Shown piece after piece: positions 34,036 to 46,977 of a DNA stretch of 64,000 nt. Origin of the DNA: Micractinium sp. NFX-FRZ (Eukaryota > Chlorophyta > Trebouxiophyceae > Chlorellales > Chlorellaceae); the NCBI GenBank assembly GCA_029339195.1, contig JAPTJF010000213.1, positions 37,316-101,315 on the forward strand. The letters are read 5' to 3'. Made by a program: the position numbers and the translations under genes. Each line of letters starts with the position of its first letter. The first letter of the stretch is position 1. Below the pieces are notes generated by a model. The model ran no database searches and was not told the origin of the DNA. It was given only the letters and a program-made list of their open reading frames with translations.

Positions 34036-35510
34036 TCACGCACTTGTGAAGAACTTGACCCCCTCGTCGTCCCCCAGCGCTCCCTTGAACATCTTGGCCT
34101 TCCCCTGCTGCTCCAGCAGCTTTATTGCCCGCACCAACACCTCGCGGTGCAGACCCTCCAGCTCCGTGCCCTCCACATACACGCCCGACTGGAAATGGGG
34201 GAGGGCAGGGGGGAGGGGGGAGTTGAGCAGGCAGGCAGGTTGGCTTGGGGGTCGTGTGAGGGACGCACCCTCCAGCTCCGTGCCCTCCACATACACGCCT
34301 GGCTGGCACGGGGGGGAGGGCAGAGGAGGAGGGGGGAGTGAGCAGGCGGGTGCTTGGAAGGCCGCTTGGGGTAGAGACAGCGGCAGCATCAGGCAAGCAG
34401 AGGGGCGCGCCGAGCCGCTTGCTTTCCTTCGCCCTCACCCCACCTGCCGCCCGCCGGCATCTCGTCCACCGTCCCGCGCTGCCTTTGCCCCTTCCATGAT
34501 TCCCCTCCCAAACAACGATGAAACCGTAAGGTGGACAGGGTCAAACCCAGGCGTTGTGAGACTGCCTCCACTGCACCTCACAAGATGTCACCACGCACGA
34601 CCCTCCTCATCCCCGTCCCCCTTGCATCATGCAATGATGATAGTTCGACCCCGAAATGCCGCCCCTGCCCTCACCTGCATCTCCTCAACCGTGACCACGC
34701 TGTCCTCAAACCCGCAGCCGCGCGCCCAGCGGTAGATGAGGTCGGCCCATTCGGGCACGCCCCTCCACAGTATGAGCGCCGCACGCTGGCTCTTGTCAAA
34801 CCACAGCGCACTGCCCTGCTTCACCAGGTCGTCTAGCAGCAGCACCTTCATGTCTCGGTTCAGCCGGCCTGCAGCAGGGGGGATGAGGCGGCGATGCGGC
34901 AGCGGTCAACGTATGCCTGTCTGTTGCACTTGACAGATGTATGGGGGGCAGCATAAGTCGGTTACTAGCGCCAGCCTCACCCCACAGTCAGGGTCGCCTG
35001 CCTGGGTTTGTGGAAGAGGCGCCCTGCTCCTGCCTCTCAGCTGGCCCGCACCCCTCCCACCAGCGTCACGAGCATACAGCCAACCACAACTCTCTCTAAA
35101 CACTGCATGTAAGCCCCCATAGAAGCCCCCGAGCAGCCGTGCCATGCGTAGCTCACGGTTGACGGCGCGGTTGTGGAAGAGCGGCAAGTCGTCCGCATCC
35201 TCCGCAGACACTACAAAGATGCGGTGGTGCCGGCAATACCGCAGGATTAGATCCTTCCACAGCAGCCGCTGCTTCTGCTGCGTCTCCTTCACCGGCTGCA
35301 GCCTGCAGGGAGGTAGGAGGCGGAGGGTTGCTCGGCTGGCAGGGCAGTGCCTGGCGGCAGCGGCGGTGCGCTCTGACCCACCCTGCTGCAGCTTCCCCCG
35401 ACACATCCGGGCGCTCACGTGAAGTAGGGGGGATACGCCCAGAAGATGGGGAAGAGGAACTCGCCGTCTCGCTGTCCGCTGGGGCCTGCCGCCGCGCCAT
35501 TGGCGTCCAT
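34036..35510 (-). CDS. VPS25: ESCRT-II subunit VPS25
   Basis: Exons are 35419-35510, 35157-35302, 34675-34868 and 34036-34188, giving 194 residues in frame. VPS25 bridges ESCRT-II to ESCRT-III during multivesicular-body sorting and has two winged-helix domains. Visible signatures are AYPPYFTLQPVKETQQKQ near the N-terminus (PPYF core), the basic RLLWKDLILRYCRHH helix, LPLFHNRAVNR, then DDLVKQGSALWFDKSQ and LILWRGVPEWADLIYRWA, and the C-terminal SGVYVEGTELEGLHREVLVR. Length matches the family. The start is the only ATG in frame close to the PPYF motif. It is divergent from PAN2. A copy of the start of the last exon lies in the preceding intron, in frame. Confidence 0.94.
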
Positions 35511-35848
35511 GCTGCGTGCCAGCCCGCCGCGCCCCACTGAATCAAACACAAATATACACACGTATCTGCAAGGCGGTCAGAGCTTGTGAGCAAGGGAGCA
35601 GGACAAGCAGATCGCGGGCGGTGCCGAACCGCGTCTGATCGCTTCACCCAATGCCCATACAATATGGGTAAGCGATCAAAAGCAACCTGCTGCTTTGAAT
35701 TGAGCTTCCTCTCCCCTTCGACCAGCCTCATGCCAGCTCAGCTTCCGCAGTTGCGCTCTCGGAGGCATCGGGCATTGCCGGATCGGAGTGCATCGTTGAT
35801 CGCACAATGCAGTGAGACAAGGGAGCCCGGCAGACAGGGCAGGCAGCC
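35511..35848. promoter_or_regulatory. Shared divergent 5' region of VPS25 and PAN2
   Basis: The start codons are 338 bp apart and diverge. No TATA-like or other motif stands out. Confidence 0.4.
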
Positions 35849-38800
35849 ATGTGGGGCCAACAAGAGGGCTGGGGGGAGCTGTGCAGCGCCCCCCTGCACT
35901 CGCGACTGGCGGATCCCATTAATGTGCTGGAATTCGACTCCCTTGAGGAGGGCCTCTGGGCGGGCACCGACAGCGTGGTGGCCGAGCTCACCTGCCCGGC
36001 GCTGGAGCGCTACTGCTCCGTGCCGGCGAGCGGGCCCGTGGTGGCGGTGCGATCGCTGGGGGAAGCGGCGGTGTCGCTGTCAGGCTACGAGCTGGCGGTG
36101 CACAGCAGCGGCGGCGCACCCCGCCTGTCGTGGACTGACGAGGTGAGGGGCCAACTCTCAGCGGCCCTGCTTGCATGTTGTGCTGCTTGTGCGTGAGTTA
36201 CTTCGGCTGCAGATATGGAGGACACAGTGCGAGGGGAATGCCTGCATCCCTTGCCTGGCGCGCCCCTACACGCCCCGCTCTCTCCCTGCCGTCACTCTCC
36301 CCTGCCTCTGCCCCCGCTGCTCCTCTGCCAGCTGGGCGACCTGGCGGCAATGGAGCTGGAGCCACGCAGCACCCGCCTGGTGCTGGGCCGTGCAGGCGGC
36401 GGGCTGGTGCTGTTTGACCTGAAGATGGGCAAGCCCACCGGCACGGTGGGTGCTGCTGCTGCCGGATTGCTTGTGGGCGGCTGCTTGTTGCCTCCTGGTG
36501 GTTCTTGGCCATGTGCTTTTTAGTGTGCTGCAAGCCTAGGGCATGGCGGGCGCTGCCTTTGCTTCTGCCAATGTGCTGCTGCTGATGTGGACTGCTCGTC
36601 GTCTGTTTGTTACAGTCTGCTTGCTGTTGTGGTCTACTGGTTGGCGTCTACCAATGATGTGCTTGTGCAGGCACTGCCCTCCTTGCCCACCTCCCACCCT
36701 TTTCAGCTGCCCACCCGCAAATCGCACCCGCCCGCCTGCGCAGGTGGACACTGCCGGGCAGGGCGTGGTGGGGCTGTGTGGGCCCACGGGGCGGGGCGCC
36801 CTGGTCATGGGGTCAACCGACGGATACATCTCCCTGCTGGACTCGCGGGCGGGCTACAGGCCGGAGCACCGCATGCTGGCGCACGCGGGCGGGTTTGCTG
36901 CCCTGGATGCCAGGGGGGAGCTGGTGGCGACGTGTGGGTACGTCAACCGCATGGGACGGGTGGCGCTCGACACCTATGCCAAGGTAGGGCATGAACTGTG
37001 ATGATTGTGAGTTCTCACAGCTCCCGCAGCCCTTGCCCCTCGCCTGCCGCAGTGATTTTGACGTCCGCATGGCACACCTGCATGCTGCCCTTCGACCCCC
37101 TTGCCTTGTGGTGTTCCCTGCTTTGATTCCCCATTTCACATCCTGCCCCGCTGCAGGTGTTTGACGTGCGCATGACCCCCCGCATGCTCTCCTCAGTCCC
37201 CTTTGCCGCCGGCCCCTCCATCCTCCGCTTCCACCCGCGCTTCACCAGCACCCTGCTGCTGGCCTCCGCCGGCGGCGCCTTCACCCTGGCAGACGCGCAG
37301 GGCATGTCAGGTGGGTGGTCCGGGAGCTTGAGGGCTGCTCGGCCCTCAAGTCCTGCCTCACTTCCCTGCTCCCATGGGCTCTGCCACCATCCAGTGCTTG
37401 CCTTTGCTTTGTCTGTTGCGGCTGCAGCTTGGCAGGTTATCATCAGGGCTTGCCAGGTGGCTCTCTCTTTCTTTCTGGGGCGGGGGTTCCCAGCCCAATG
37501 CTGCTGGTCCCTGCCGGCAGCAACTTGGCCCTGGCAGCTGCACAAGGCGTCGTTGAGGCGCAAGGAGCTACACTATCGCCGATGCCAATGCTCCCATGCC
37601 TTCCCTGCTGCCTGCAGCCGGCGGCATGTACCAGGTTGAGACGGAGGGGGACATGCTGGTGTCGGCAGCCATCAGCAGCTCTGGCGAGTGCCTGGCCTTT
37701 GGGGGCAGTGGCGGCTACCTACACCTCTGGGCGCCCTCCACTGACCCTGCCGTCAACCAGATGCGCCAGGCAAGGCACAGAAAGAAAGAAGGGCATCCAG
37801 CAGCCAGCGGGAGGACAGCCTCGCAGCCAGCAAGCAAGCCAGCCAGCATGCAAGGCACACAGGGTCATCATGGCAGCGGGCTCTGTGCCCGTGTGCAAGC
37901 CGTGCTTGTGCCACCACGGTTTGGGCTGTGCCCTTCCTCCGCAACTCCCAACTCTGACCACACACACTGGTGTGGATGTTGCCTGTCCACAAAGCCGTCC
38001 ACAGAGCGGGCTGAAGCAGGCCCATGGCCCAGTCTGCCTGAGCCCACCAGGGCAGCACCGACGCTACCACCTCCACCCACACTGCTTCTTTCTGTCTCAC
38101 CTGCAGGCGCTGGTGCCTGCGGAGCCACCCACCCCGCTGGTGAGCCTGGGGGAGGATGACCCGCTCTCCATGGCACCCACCTACTTCCCAATGGAGGTGA
38201 GCACCACCCTGAGGAAGCAGGAGGTGTGGTGCTAGGATAACTGTACCCGACTGTGCCTTCCACATGGTGTGAATGGGCGTGGGTGTTTTGTTGAATGAGA
38301 GGAGGCCAACTTGCTGCCTTTCAGTGTGCCGCACATTTCCTCGACAGAGCTGGGGGCTTCTTGAGCAATCAGACCACTGTTAGGGAATGCTCTGCCCTAC
38401 CCATTCCCATTACACTACATCGCCGTTCCATGTCTAGCTCCCAGTGACAGACCTGCGGCCCGCTTAGTGACGCTCAGTGCTATGAGAGCATGGCCGCGCC
38501 TGGCGACCTCCTCTGACCCCTCCCGCCTTGCCTGACATCTTCCCCCGCTTCTGAGCAGGCCGGCGGCCTGCTGAGCGACGCCGAGCGGTACGACAACATG
38601 GCAGTGGGGCTGCCTCCACGCGTGGTGGATGCTTCCCTCCTGAAGAGCATGCGCCAGGCACGCTGTGGTCGGGGCTTCTAAGGCCGACATGGCCGGATGC
38701 ATGCCGAAGAGAAGCCGAGTTTTCCTCCCGTGCAGCCATGGCTGTGCGGGCTGCACCCAGGGCCCCTTTATGATACTGTGATATCAGTAGTTTTTACTGG

Positions 38801-41800
38801 GCATGCCTCCCATTGCCTACCTCTCCCCCACAACCCATTGCGTGCAGTCCGACTTTGTGGGCTACATCCAGAACCCGCACCTGCAGCGGGGCGCGCCCCA
38901 CGGCACCGCCACGCGCGCCGCCGCCGCGCAGCGCAACCAGCGAGTGCAGCCGCGGCCGGGCGTGCGGGAGCTGGGTGAGTGAGGGGCCGGCGGGGGTGTG
39001 CCGGGAAGTGCCGCTGCTGTGGAGTGCGCTTGTGCCGAGAAGTGCCGCAGCTGTGGAGGGCGGTTGTGACGGGAACTGCCGCTGCTGTGGAGGGCGGTTG
39101 TGACGGGAACTGCCGCTGCTGTGGACTAGGAGGAAGCTGCCTGTCTGAAGCCGGGACAGATGCGGGGCGCATCAGGCGGGCCCGCCTCCCACCCCGCCCG
39201 GACTCCCACGCTGCTTGGCACCGCCCGTGGGAACCTGCCTGCCCCCTGGCTGCCTGACCATACTCCCCTGCTCCCCATGCACACTTACGACGCCTCACCT
39301 CCCCACCTCGCCTTCTGCCCGCCCCGCCCACAGAGGAGGCGCGTGCAGAGCGCGTGCGGCGGCGCGCCGCTGCCGGCGGCGTCATGCTGCCGGGGCGCTA
39401 CAAGCGCGTGCAGATCAAGCAGCAGCAGGGTGTGCGGTTCGAGGAGTTTGACTTCTCCTACTACAACCGCACCCCCTTCACCGGCCTGGAGAATGACCTG
39501 GCCAACTGCTACACCAACGCGCTGCTGCAGGTGGGCAGCCCTGTCCAAAAGTGCCTCCTGGGGAGCCTGGGCACAGGTTTTGTGCACCTGGGGTGTATGT
39601 GGGCAAGAAGTTATGCTGACAGTGGCTTTGTAAAGTGGTTGTGCATGCGTGCTTGCCAGGGTGGAGCCTAATTGCTGCACAAACTTGCCACAGCAGATGA
39701 ACATGAAGTCATTGTTGGGTCTACTTGCACCCTGACCCCCGCACCGCAGGTCCTGTTCTTCTGCCCTCAAGCTGCACATACCCCTCACGCCCCTCGCAGC
39801 CCCAATCATTGCCTCCCGCCCCTCCCCCCCACCCTAATGCAGGTCCTCTTCTTCTGCCCGCCCATGCGCGACGCCCTCATGCTGCACATACCCGACGCCT
39901 CCGCCGAGTTCAGCCTGACCTGCGAGATGAGCCTGCTCTTCCGCATGCTAGCAACAGCGGCCTCGGGCACCGTGTGCCAGGTGGGGCGGGGGCGGGCGGG
40001 TGTGAACTGTGACCGCTCTTCTGCCAGTGCCTTGCAGCTGCCCAGGGCGCCTGCTGCGCGTGCTGCGCCCGCACACACAGCCCGCTGCCTTGCTGTGCCC
40101 TGCTCCTGCTTTGCCCCACTGCCCTTTCTTCTCAATCCCTCCTCTCCCCGCAGGCCGCCAACCTGCTGCGCGCGCTGCGCCAGAACAAGGAGGCGGCGGG
40201 GTTGGGGCTGCTGGAGGGGGTCAAGGGGGAGCGGGGGGCCAGCGACATTGAGGTGGGTGCGCCTGCCACAGCCTTGCTTGCTTGTGGGGTGCACGCCCTC
40301 GATGTCGGGTGCCTGGGTTGCGCTCGTGCTTGGGATGCACTTGTGGAATGTGCTTATGGACCGCTGGAGATGCCATATCGCTTGCTGTCAGTGGATTCTC
40401 CTCTTTGCAGCCCTCCCCATTGATGTCCTCCCCATCACACCTCCGCACCCCCACCCCCCACCCCCGCAGGTTGAGGCCAAGAAGGAGCGTGTGCTCTCCC
40501 GCCGCGTGCAGAGCCTCTCCCGCTTCCTGCTGGAGGCGCTGAACAAGGAGGCGGGGGCAGGTGCGGGTGCCTGCTTTCCTTTTCAACACAAGCATGCATG
40601 AAAGGCCGGGATGACAGGCTGGGCCTGCAGATGAGTCACGGTTTGGGGTGAGCATTGGAGTGGGCTGAAACACGCCCACTCCTTGCGGACGTGTTGTGCG
40701 TCAGGGTCGGAGTGAGGGGGGAACAACGTGCATGCCTCATGCCTCATGCCTGCATGGGGGGAGGTGGGTGGGCCTGGCTGCAGCAGCCAGGGCGCTGCAC
40801 AGACCCCCCACAAGCAGCTCACGCTTACCATCTTGGCCTCCCTCCCTGCCCGCCCACCACACACCACACAGTCTTGCTCACCGCCCCTGCCTCCCTCCCC
40901 GCCCGTCCACCCGCCTGTTCTGCTCGTTCCCCTGTGCAGGCGGCCGCCAGTCGGCAGTGGACTCTGTCTTCGGCCTGGTGCAGCGGCAGCGCATGCAGTG
41001 CCTGTCGCGGCCCAACCGGCCCGACCAGGTGAAAGAGATGCGGGTGTTTCAAGTGGACCTCCTGTACCCACCAGCCAAGGACCGCTCTAGTCTCACAGCG
41101 GCAGCCCAGCCCTCCGGCGGCAGCCCCCGTGCGGCAGCAGCAGCAGCAGCAGCAGCAGCAGCGCCTGGCTCCCTGCCCACCAGCCCGACAGCGACGGCCA
41201 GCAAGGCGGCAGCCGCGGCGGCTGCGGGTGTGGGCGGGGCGGCGGCGGGCAGCGGGCGCCCCTGCTTTGCCGACCTGCTGCGGCAGTCGCTCAAGGTGCA
41301 GAGCGAGATGCGGGCGTGGTTCGACGAGGAGGTGAGCTTCGTAAGACGGGTGGGGAGCGACGGGGGAGATTGTTTTAGGGACAGGGAGGGTGGGTGCTGC
41401 GCCGTACTGTGCTGTGCTGTGCTGAGTTGTGAGGAGGGGAGCGGGCACGAGGTGCTGGGGCTGCCTGTGTCGCGCTGGCTGCCTCGGGGGACCAGGCGTC
41501 AGTATTGTATCAGTGGCAACGATCGCCCGCGAGTGTGCGCCACCTCTTTGCATCTTCCCATGCACTATGGCCCATCCGTGTTTCCGCCAGATGCATGTTC
41601 TCTGAGGCACCCGTCTTGTCATCCCTGCCCCCTCCCCAACATCTCCGCTGCTCGCCCGCAGGTCAAGTACCAATATGTCCGCCAGACTCGTGTGCCCAAG
41701 ACGCTGCCCACCGTGCTGGCAGTCAACTGCGGGCTGCAGGTGAGCAGGCAGGCAGCACACGCCCTTGGAACGGCAGGCTGCCCCAGCATGCCATTAATGC

Positions 41801-44800
41801 ATGCCTGCCCACCTCCCTGTGGTGTCCCCACGCTCCAGGTTGCACATTTGAAGCCTGGCTGCTGGCCCTGATGCCTAAGCATGGTAGGCATACGTGTTTG
41901 CATACCCGTGCTTGGCTCCTCCCCTCACATCTGTGCTTCCGACTGCGGCGCACCTGCATGCTCCCCCTTCCTGCCCTTTCCCCCTGCCATTAGGACCGCG
42001 ACGACCTGTGCTGGTGGCAGCCGTACAGCGTGCCTGGCCTGGACTTGGAGGGGCAGGCGGTGGTGCGGCGCAAGGCCTGGCTGCCTGCAGCCATTGCCGT
42101 GACCGCGGATCCAGAGGGGTGGAGCGTGGAGGTGCAGGAGGCAGACAGCGCAGACGATCTGCTGGCAAGCGGCGGCAGCAGCGGCAGCCCGCGCGGCTGC
42201 GGCAGCACGGCTGCGGCGGCGGCGGCAGCCATCCCTCCAGGCGGCAGCCGGGCGGTGTATGAGCTGACGGCGGTGATAGCGCACATCAGGTGGAGATGCG
42301 CATATACTGTGCTGCTGGGAGTGGTGCAGTGGTGCTATCCCTGCCTTGCATGTGGCTGCAGTGTTCTGTGTGCCTGCATTGACGTGCGGCTGGCGGCACG
42401 GGTTCAGGGAAGGCAGCACTGGGGGCTTAACTGACAGGTGCCTGTGCCTGTGTCCCTGATCTGCCCCGATAGCCCGCATTCCTGCCTCTTTCTGTACCCT
42501 CTCAACCACCCCGCGGCACCAATGCACCTCGTGCCAATCCCCTGCCCACAAAGGGGCGTGGCTAACCAGGTCGGGTCACGTTTATCAACATGCCTGAGCA
42601 TTCGCTCCTACTCTTTGTTGTGTGTGCAGGGACGAGGACGATGCAGGGGAGGCAGCAGAGGCGGGTCTGGAGTATGAGGGGCACCTGGTGGCCCACATCA
42701 AGGTGCCCCCCACCTACTTTGAGGCACAGCAGCAGTCGCCCGCGGGCGGCACCCCGCACTCGCTGTCCCGCACGCCCTCGGATCTCGACCCCGCTGCAGC
42801 GGCAGCGGCGGCGGCGGGGGGTCACACAGGCAGCGGCCCCACCACGCCGCGCTTTGCCACAGTGTCTCCCAAGGAAATTGCCTCGCTGCTGCTTCCGGGG
42901 GCGGGGGCGGCGGCGGCGGCACCAGCGGCAGCGGCGGCGGCACCAGCCGGCGGCAACGCGGGTTCCCCACCCCCAGCGGTGGCACCGCAGCAGCAGCCGC
43001 AGGAGGAGCAGCAGCAGCTGAGCAGCAGAGAGGCAGAGGTTATCAAGCACGCGTCCGACAGCCTGGCGGCTGCAATGCACAGCGCGCACAGCACGCCGCC
43101 CTACAGGTGCGTGCCTGCGCCCCTGGGGCCAGCATGAGCGTGCTGGCTGGTGCTGGGCAGCCCCTCACCTCTACGTCTGCTTGCAGCCACCCCCAGCGCT
43201 ACAACTGGATGGTCACTCTCTTGTTTTTCAAACACCTAAACACATCTCAGCCCTGCACTCTTTTTCTTCCACTTGCAGCCGCCCCCAGCGCTACAACTGG
43301 ATGGTGTTCAACGACTTCCACATCACGCCCTCCATGCCCGAGGAGGTGGCCCAGCTGTATGGCGGCCAGAAGCTGCCCTGCCTGCTGTACTACACGCAGG
43401 TGGGTGTTCGTGTTTGTGGGGGAGGATGGCAGAGGGTCCCTGCTGGTTGCAGTTGTAGCGGAAGTGAGGGAGCTGCGCTGCCTGCTGCACTGCATCCAGA
43501 CCTGTTCCCATGCGGGCTGCCAGGGGGTGAACAACTTCTTGCGGAATCTTCTGGGAGGTGACGACGTGGCATGATGCAAACTTACATCCAGTCATTCAAG
43601 AACCACCGGTCCCATCGGTGCAGGTGGAGGTGGTGCGGCGGGCGGCGGAGTGCCCCCCCATGCCACCGGTGCCGGTGCTTACACCAGAGGGCTTCCTGGC
43701 GCTCTGCCGCATGCCGCCCCTTCAGGTGGGCTGTGCCTGAAATGCACGTGTGGTGTAGCTTGGTTGCAGCTCTTTGGGAAGGGGCACGACTGGGGGCGTA
43801 GCCTGCCCTGAGTGCGTCTTGCCGCTGCCATGCTGGCAGCTCAGCTCGTCCCTTTGGTGCACGCCGCCTTGAGCTGCCCTCAGCCCATCCAGGGACCTCT
43901 GTGGAATTCCCACTCACCCCTGGCATCCCTCCTGCCCTCCCTGCCCTCTGCTCCCTGCTCCCTGCTCCCTGCTCTCCCACCTCCCCTCCCCTCCCCCCGT
44001 CCCTGCGCAGGGCCCCAAGGTGCGGCTGCACAAGCCCACCTTTGCCCCGCCGCTGGCCGCAGAGCTGCCCCAGCCGGGCAGCCTGTATGCGCTGGACGCC
44101 GAGTTTGTGGCCTACTCGCCCCCGGAAAAGGCGCTGCTCAGGTAGGCCTGCCTGCCAGGTGGCCTGGCAAGTGGCCCGGCAAGTGGCCTGTCTTAACACG
44201 GCAGCTGGGGGGCCAGCGGTGTGCGGCACTCACCCCTCTCCATGCCCACCCCCTTCCCCCTTGGCTCCGGTCACGACTGTGTACGACTGTGCCCTTGCAG
44301 GGGCGTGGCGGGCAGAGGTGCACCCTATCCTGCCGGGACCTGACACATTCCGCCATCCCCAACCCTGCGCTGCACCCCGTTGCCCCGCATGCAGGGGCGT
44401 GGAGGTGGAGGTGCGCCCCTCCCGCCTGGGCCTGGCGCGCGTGAGCGTGCTGCGCGGGCAGGGCAGCGCCAAGGGCAGCGCGCTCATCGACGACTACATC
44501 AAGAGCGCCGAGCCGGTGTACGACTACCTCACCAAGTTCAGGTGAGGTTGGTTGGTTATACCTAATGAGTGGGGTGGCTGTTGGTTTTGGTGTAAGGCAT
44601 CAGATCTTTCCAATAATGGAATTGGTATCGGTGTGCACCAGCATTAGCGCGGTTACGTGGAGAGTTCGCAGCCTTGTGTTTGGCTACCTCCGAAAACAAA
44701 TGGGCGGATGGCACTGCTTATTCCGTTGCTGTGTCGTGTGTCGTTTTGTGCAGGGGGCCTGCTTGCTTGCTCTGTCCCCCACATCCGTCCTGCGCCCCTC

Positions 44801-46327
44801 CCACCCTTGCCCCCCCGCCTGTGTTCGCCCTCGCCCCCTTCCACCCGAGCAGCGGCCTGGTGCCCGGTGACCTGGACCCCTCCCGCTCCCCCCACTACCT
44901 CACCACCCTCAAGCGTGCCTACCTCAAGCTGCGCTACTTGGTGGACGCCGGGGCGGTGTTTGTGGGGCACGGCCTGAAGAAGGACTTTAGGATGTGCAAC
45001 ATTGTGGTGCCGCCGGCACAGGTGGGTGGGTGCCTGCCTGTTGGTGGTGGCCTGTCCACGCTGTTCCAATTTGGGGCTCGGAGGGTGACCCGATTAACTT
45101 CCCCCTTCTGTTGTATGTATGCGCGTCTCCCCCATCTTATTACTGTAACTCCCCGCCGCCCTCCCCCCTTAGATCGTGGACACCGTGGACCTCCTCCACG
45201 CCAAGCGCTCCCCCTCCTCTTGTATCTATGCGCCTGTACCCACAATGTTTCTCCTAAACCTCTGCTCCCCTCCCCCAGATTGTGGACACCGTGGACCTGT
45301 TCCACGCCAAGCGCTCCCGCAAGCTCTCCCTCCGCTTCCTGGCCTCCTACCTGCTCAAGACATCCATCCAGGAGCACACCCACGACTCAATCGAGGACGC
45401 AGCCACGGCCCTGAGGTGGGAGAAAGGGCGGGCCGGGGGGCGGGGAGGAGGTGGGAGGGCGCGGGATGTGGGGGCTCAGCTGGTGGCGCACACGCTCTTG
45501 CTGCACCTGTCAAGTACCACCCCCGTACTGCCAACAAGTGCAGACACACAACACCAAGTGTGCATCTGCACTGCTGATGGTGTATCGCCACTGTACTGCT
45601 TCCTGTGTACCGTCGTTGTACCGCAGGCTGTACGAGGTGTACCAGCAGCTGGCGCGGGACGGCACCTTTGAAGCCAAGCTGCAGGTGGGCCTGCCGTGTG
45701 CTGAGCCATGCTGTGCGTGCTGCACATGCTGGGGCAGGCCGGCTGCCAAGCCCTGGTCGTTGCAAGCATGAGCGGCAGACATGAGCCTCCAGCCTCGGGT
45801 CCTGGCTGTACTGCCTTGTGTTTCGTCCTCTCCCTGCCCCTGCTGTCTTGGTATTAATTGACTTGATTAACTTGATTGACTTGATTGACTTGGAGCTCAC
45901 AGCTGACCAGAGGCTTCCCATCATCATGAAGCACACCTGGCAGGAGGTGTACGCCTGTGGCAAGTGCTGTGCCCCTTTCTAGTGCTGCTGATGCTTTCAT
46001 TGCTGATGGTGCCCCCACTGCCCCCCCTGCCTGCAGGAGATGTATGAGTGGGGCAAGCGGTTTGGGTGGGAGCCGGTGGTGTGGAAGGACGGCCAGCCCC
46101 ACCCGGCGCCCCAGCAGCCGCCCGCAGGAGTGTCGGCTCCCTACACCGGCGGTTCCGTTGGGGGTGCAGGGGCCGGTGCCGGCACTGGCGGACCAGGAGG
46201 CGGCGTGGGGCAGATGCAGGGGCGCGGCATGGGCGGGTACCACCAGCAGCAGCAGCATGCGCGGGGCATGCACGGCCACGCGCACGGCGGCGGCACGGGC
46301 GGGCAGCGAGGGTATGGGAAGCGCTGA
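35849..46327 (+). CDS. PAN2: PAN2, catalytic subunit of the PAN2-PAN3 poly(A) deadenylase
   Basis: Twenty-four exons: 35849-36142, 36332-36445, 36744-36983, 37157-37310, 37618-37769, 38107-38196, 38559-38657, 38848-38974, 39334-39530, 39843-39980, 40154-40252, 40470-40560, 40940-41331, 41662-41739, 41994-42289, 42630-43106, 43279-43399, 43624-43725, 44011-44141, 44395-44541, 44853-45021, 45279-45415, 45627-45684 and 46037-46327. They give 1397 residues. The N-terminus is a WD40-like propeller ([27 protein letters not shown]), then a linker, a ubiquitin-hydrolase-like domain ([10 protein letters not shown] at about 474-483 to [10 protein letters not shown] at about 1025) and a DEDD exonuclease: LDAEF (D1116, E1118), LKKDF (D1224), HDSIED (H1271, D1276). 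It shortens mRNA poly(A) tails. Introns after exons 5 and 7 use GC donors. The domain linker carries poly-Ala and Ser/Gly runs, and the C-terminus is a Gly/His-rich tail. Confidence 0.94.
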
Positions 46328-46977
46328 TCGTGCCAGGCCGCGCTGTTGGTTGCAACCGTGCGCCCTTGCATCACTGTTGACTCTGTGACTCACGTTGACC
46401 CTTCCCCCAATTTACCCTACATGTACACACGACACTGACACTGATTTGTCCGCACCGCACCGCACCTTCACTTCGGGCACGCTCCTGCCCCCTCAGTTTT
46501 GCCCTCCCTCACCCTCAAGCGCACTGCATACTTCTTCTGCATTGGCGTGATGGCCTGGCCTGGTCTGCTGTTGTAACAAGTGTACAGGCGTGCATGGGTA
46601 GGGTCAATGAGGGTGGTATGGGAAGAATCGAGGGTCCACAGGGGGCTAGGGAGGCAATGGAACCACTGATGACAGATCATCAGCAAAGCAGGCAACGCAA
46701 GGCGGGCCCCAGCAAATATAAAGGGGCTGGGTGCCTGCTGGGAGGCGAGGCCAGGGGGTGAATGAAATGTGAGGATAAACGTGGGGCAGCAGGAGCGGAG
46801 GGCTGTTGCTCTCTGCCCACGAGCAGGGTTTATTCTGCAGCTTGCTTGCAAGAGGGGCAGCAGTGAACGTGGGCCCATAGCAAGGCAATGCCATGTGATT
46901 GGCGGCTTCATGAGCGCATCCCATCAAGAGTAGCTAGCCCAGCCGAAGCGCCTCATTCCATCAGCATTAGCATGATC
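46328..46977. other. 3' regions of the convergent PAN2 and HISN3 genes
   Basis: No exon was identified in these 650 bp. TGTAA at 46572-46576 fits PAN2. Confidence 0.55.
46572..46576 (+). terminator. Poly(A) signal TGTAA for PAN2
   Basis: It lies about 245 nt after the PAN2 stop codon. Confidence 0.5.
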
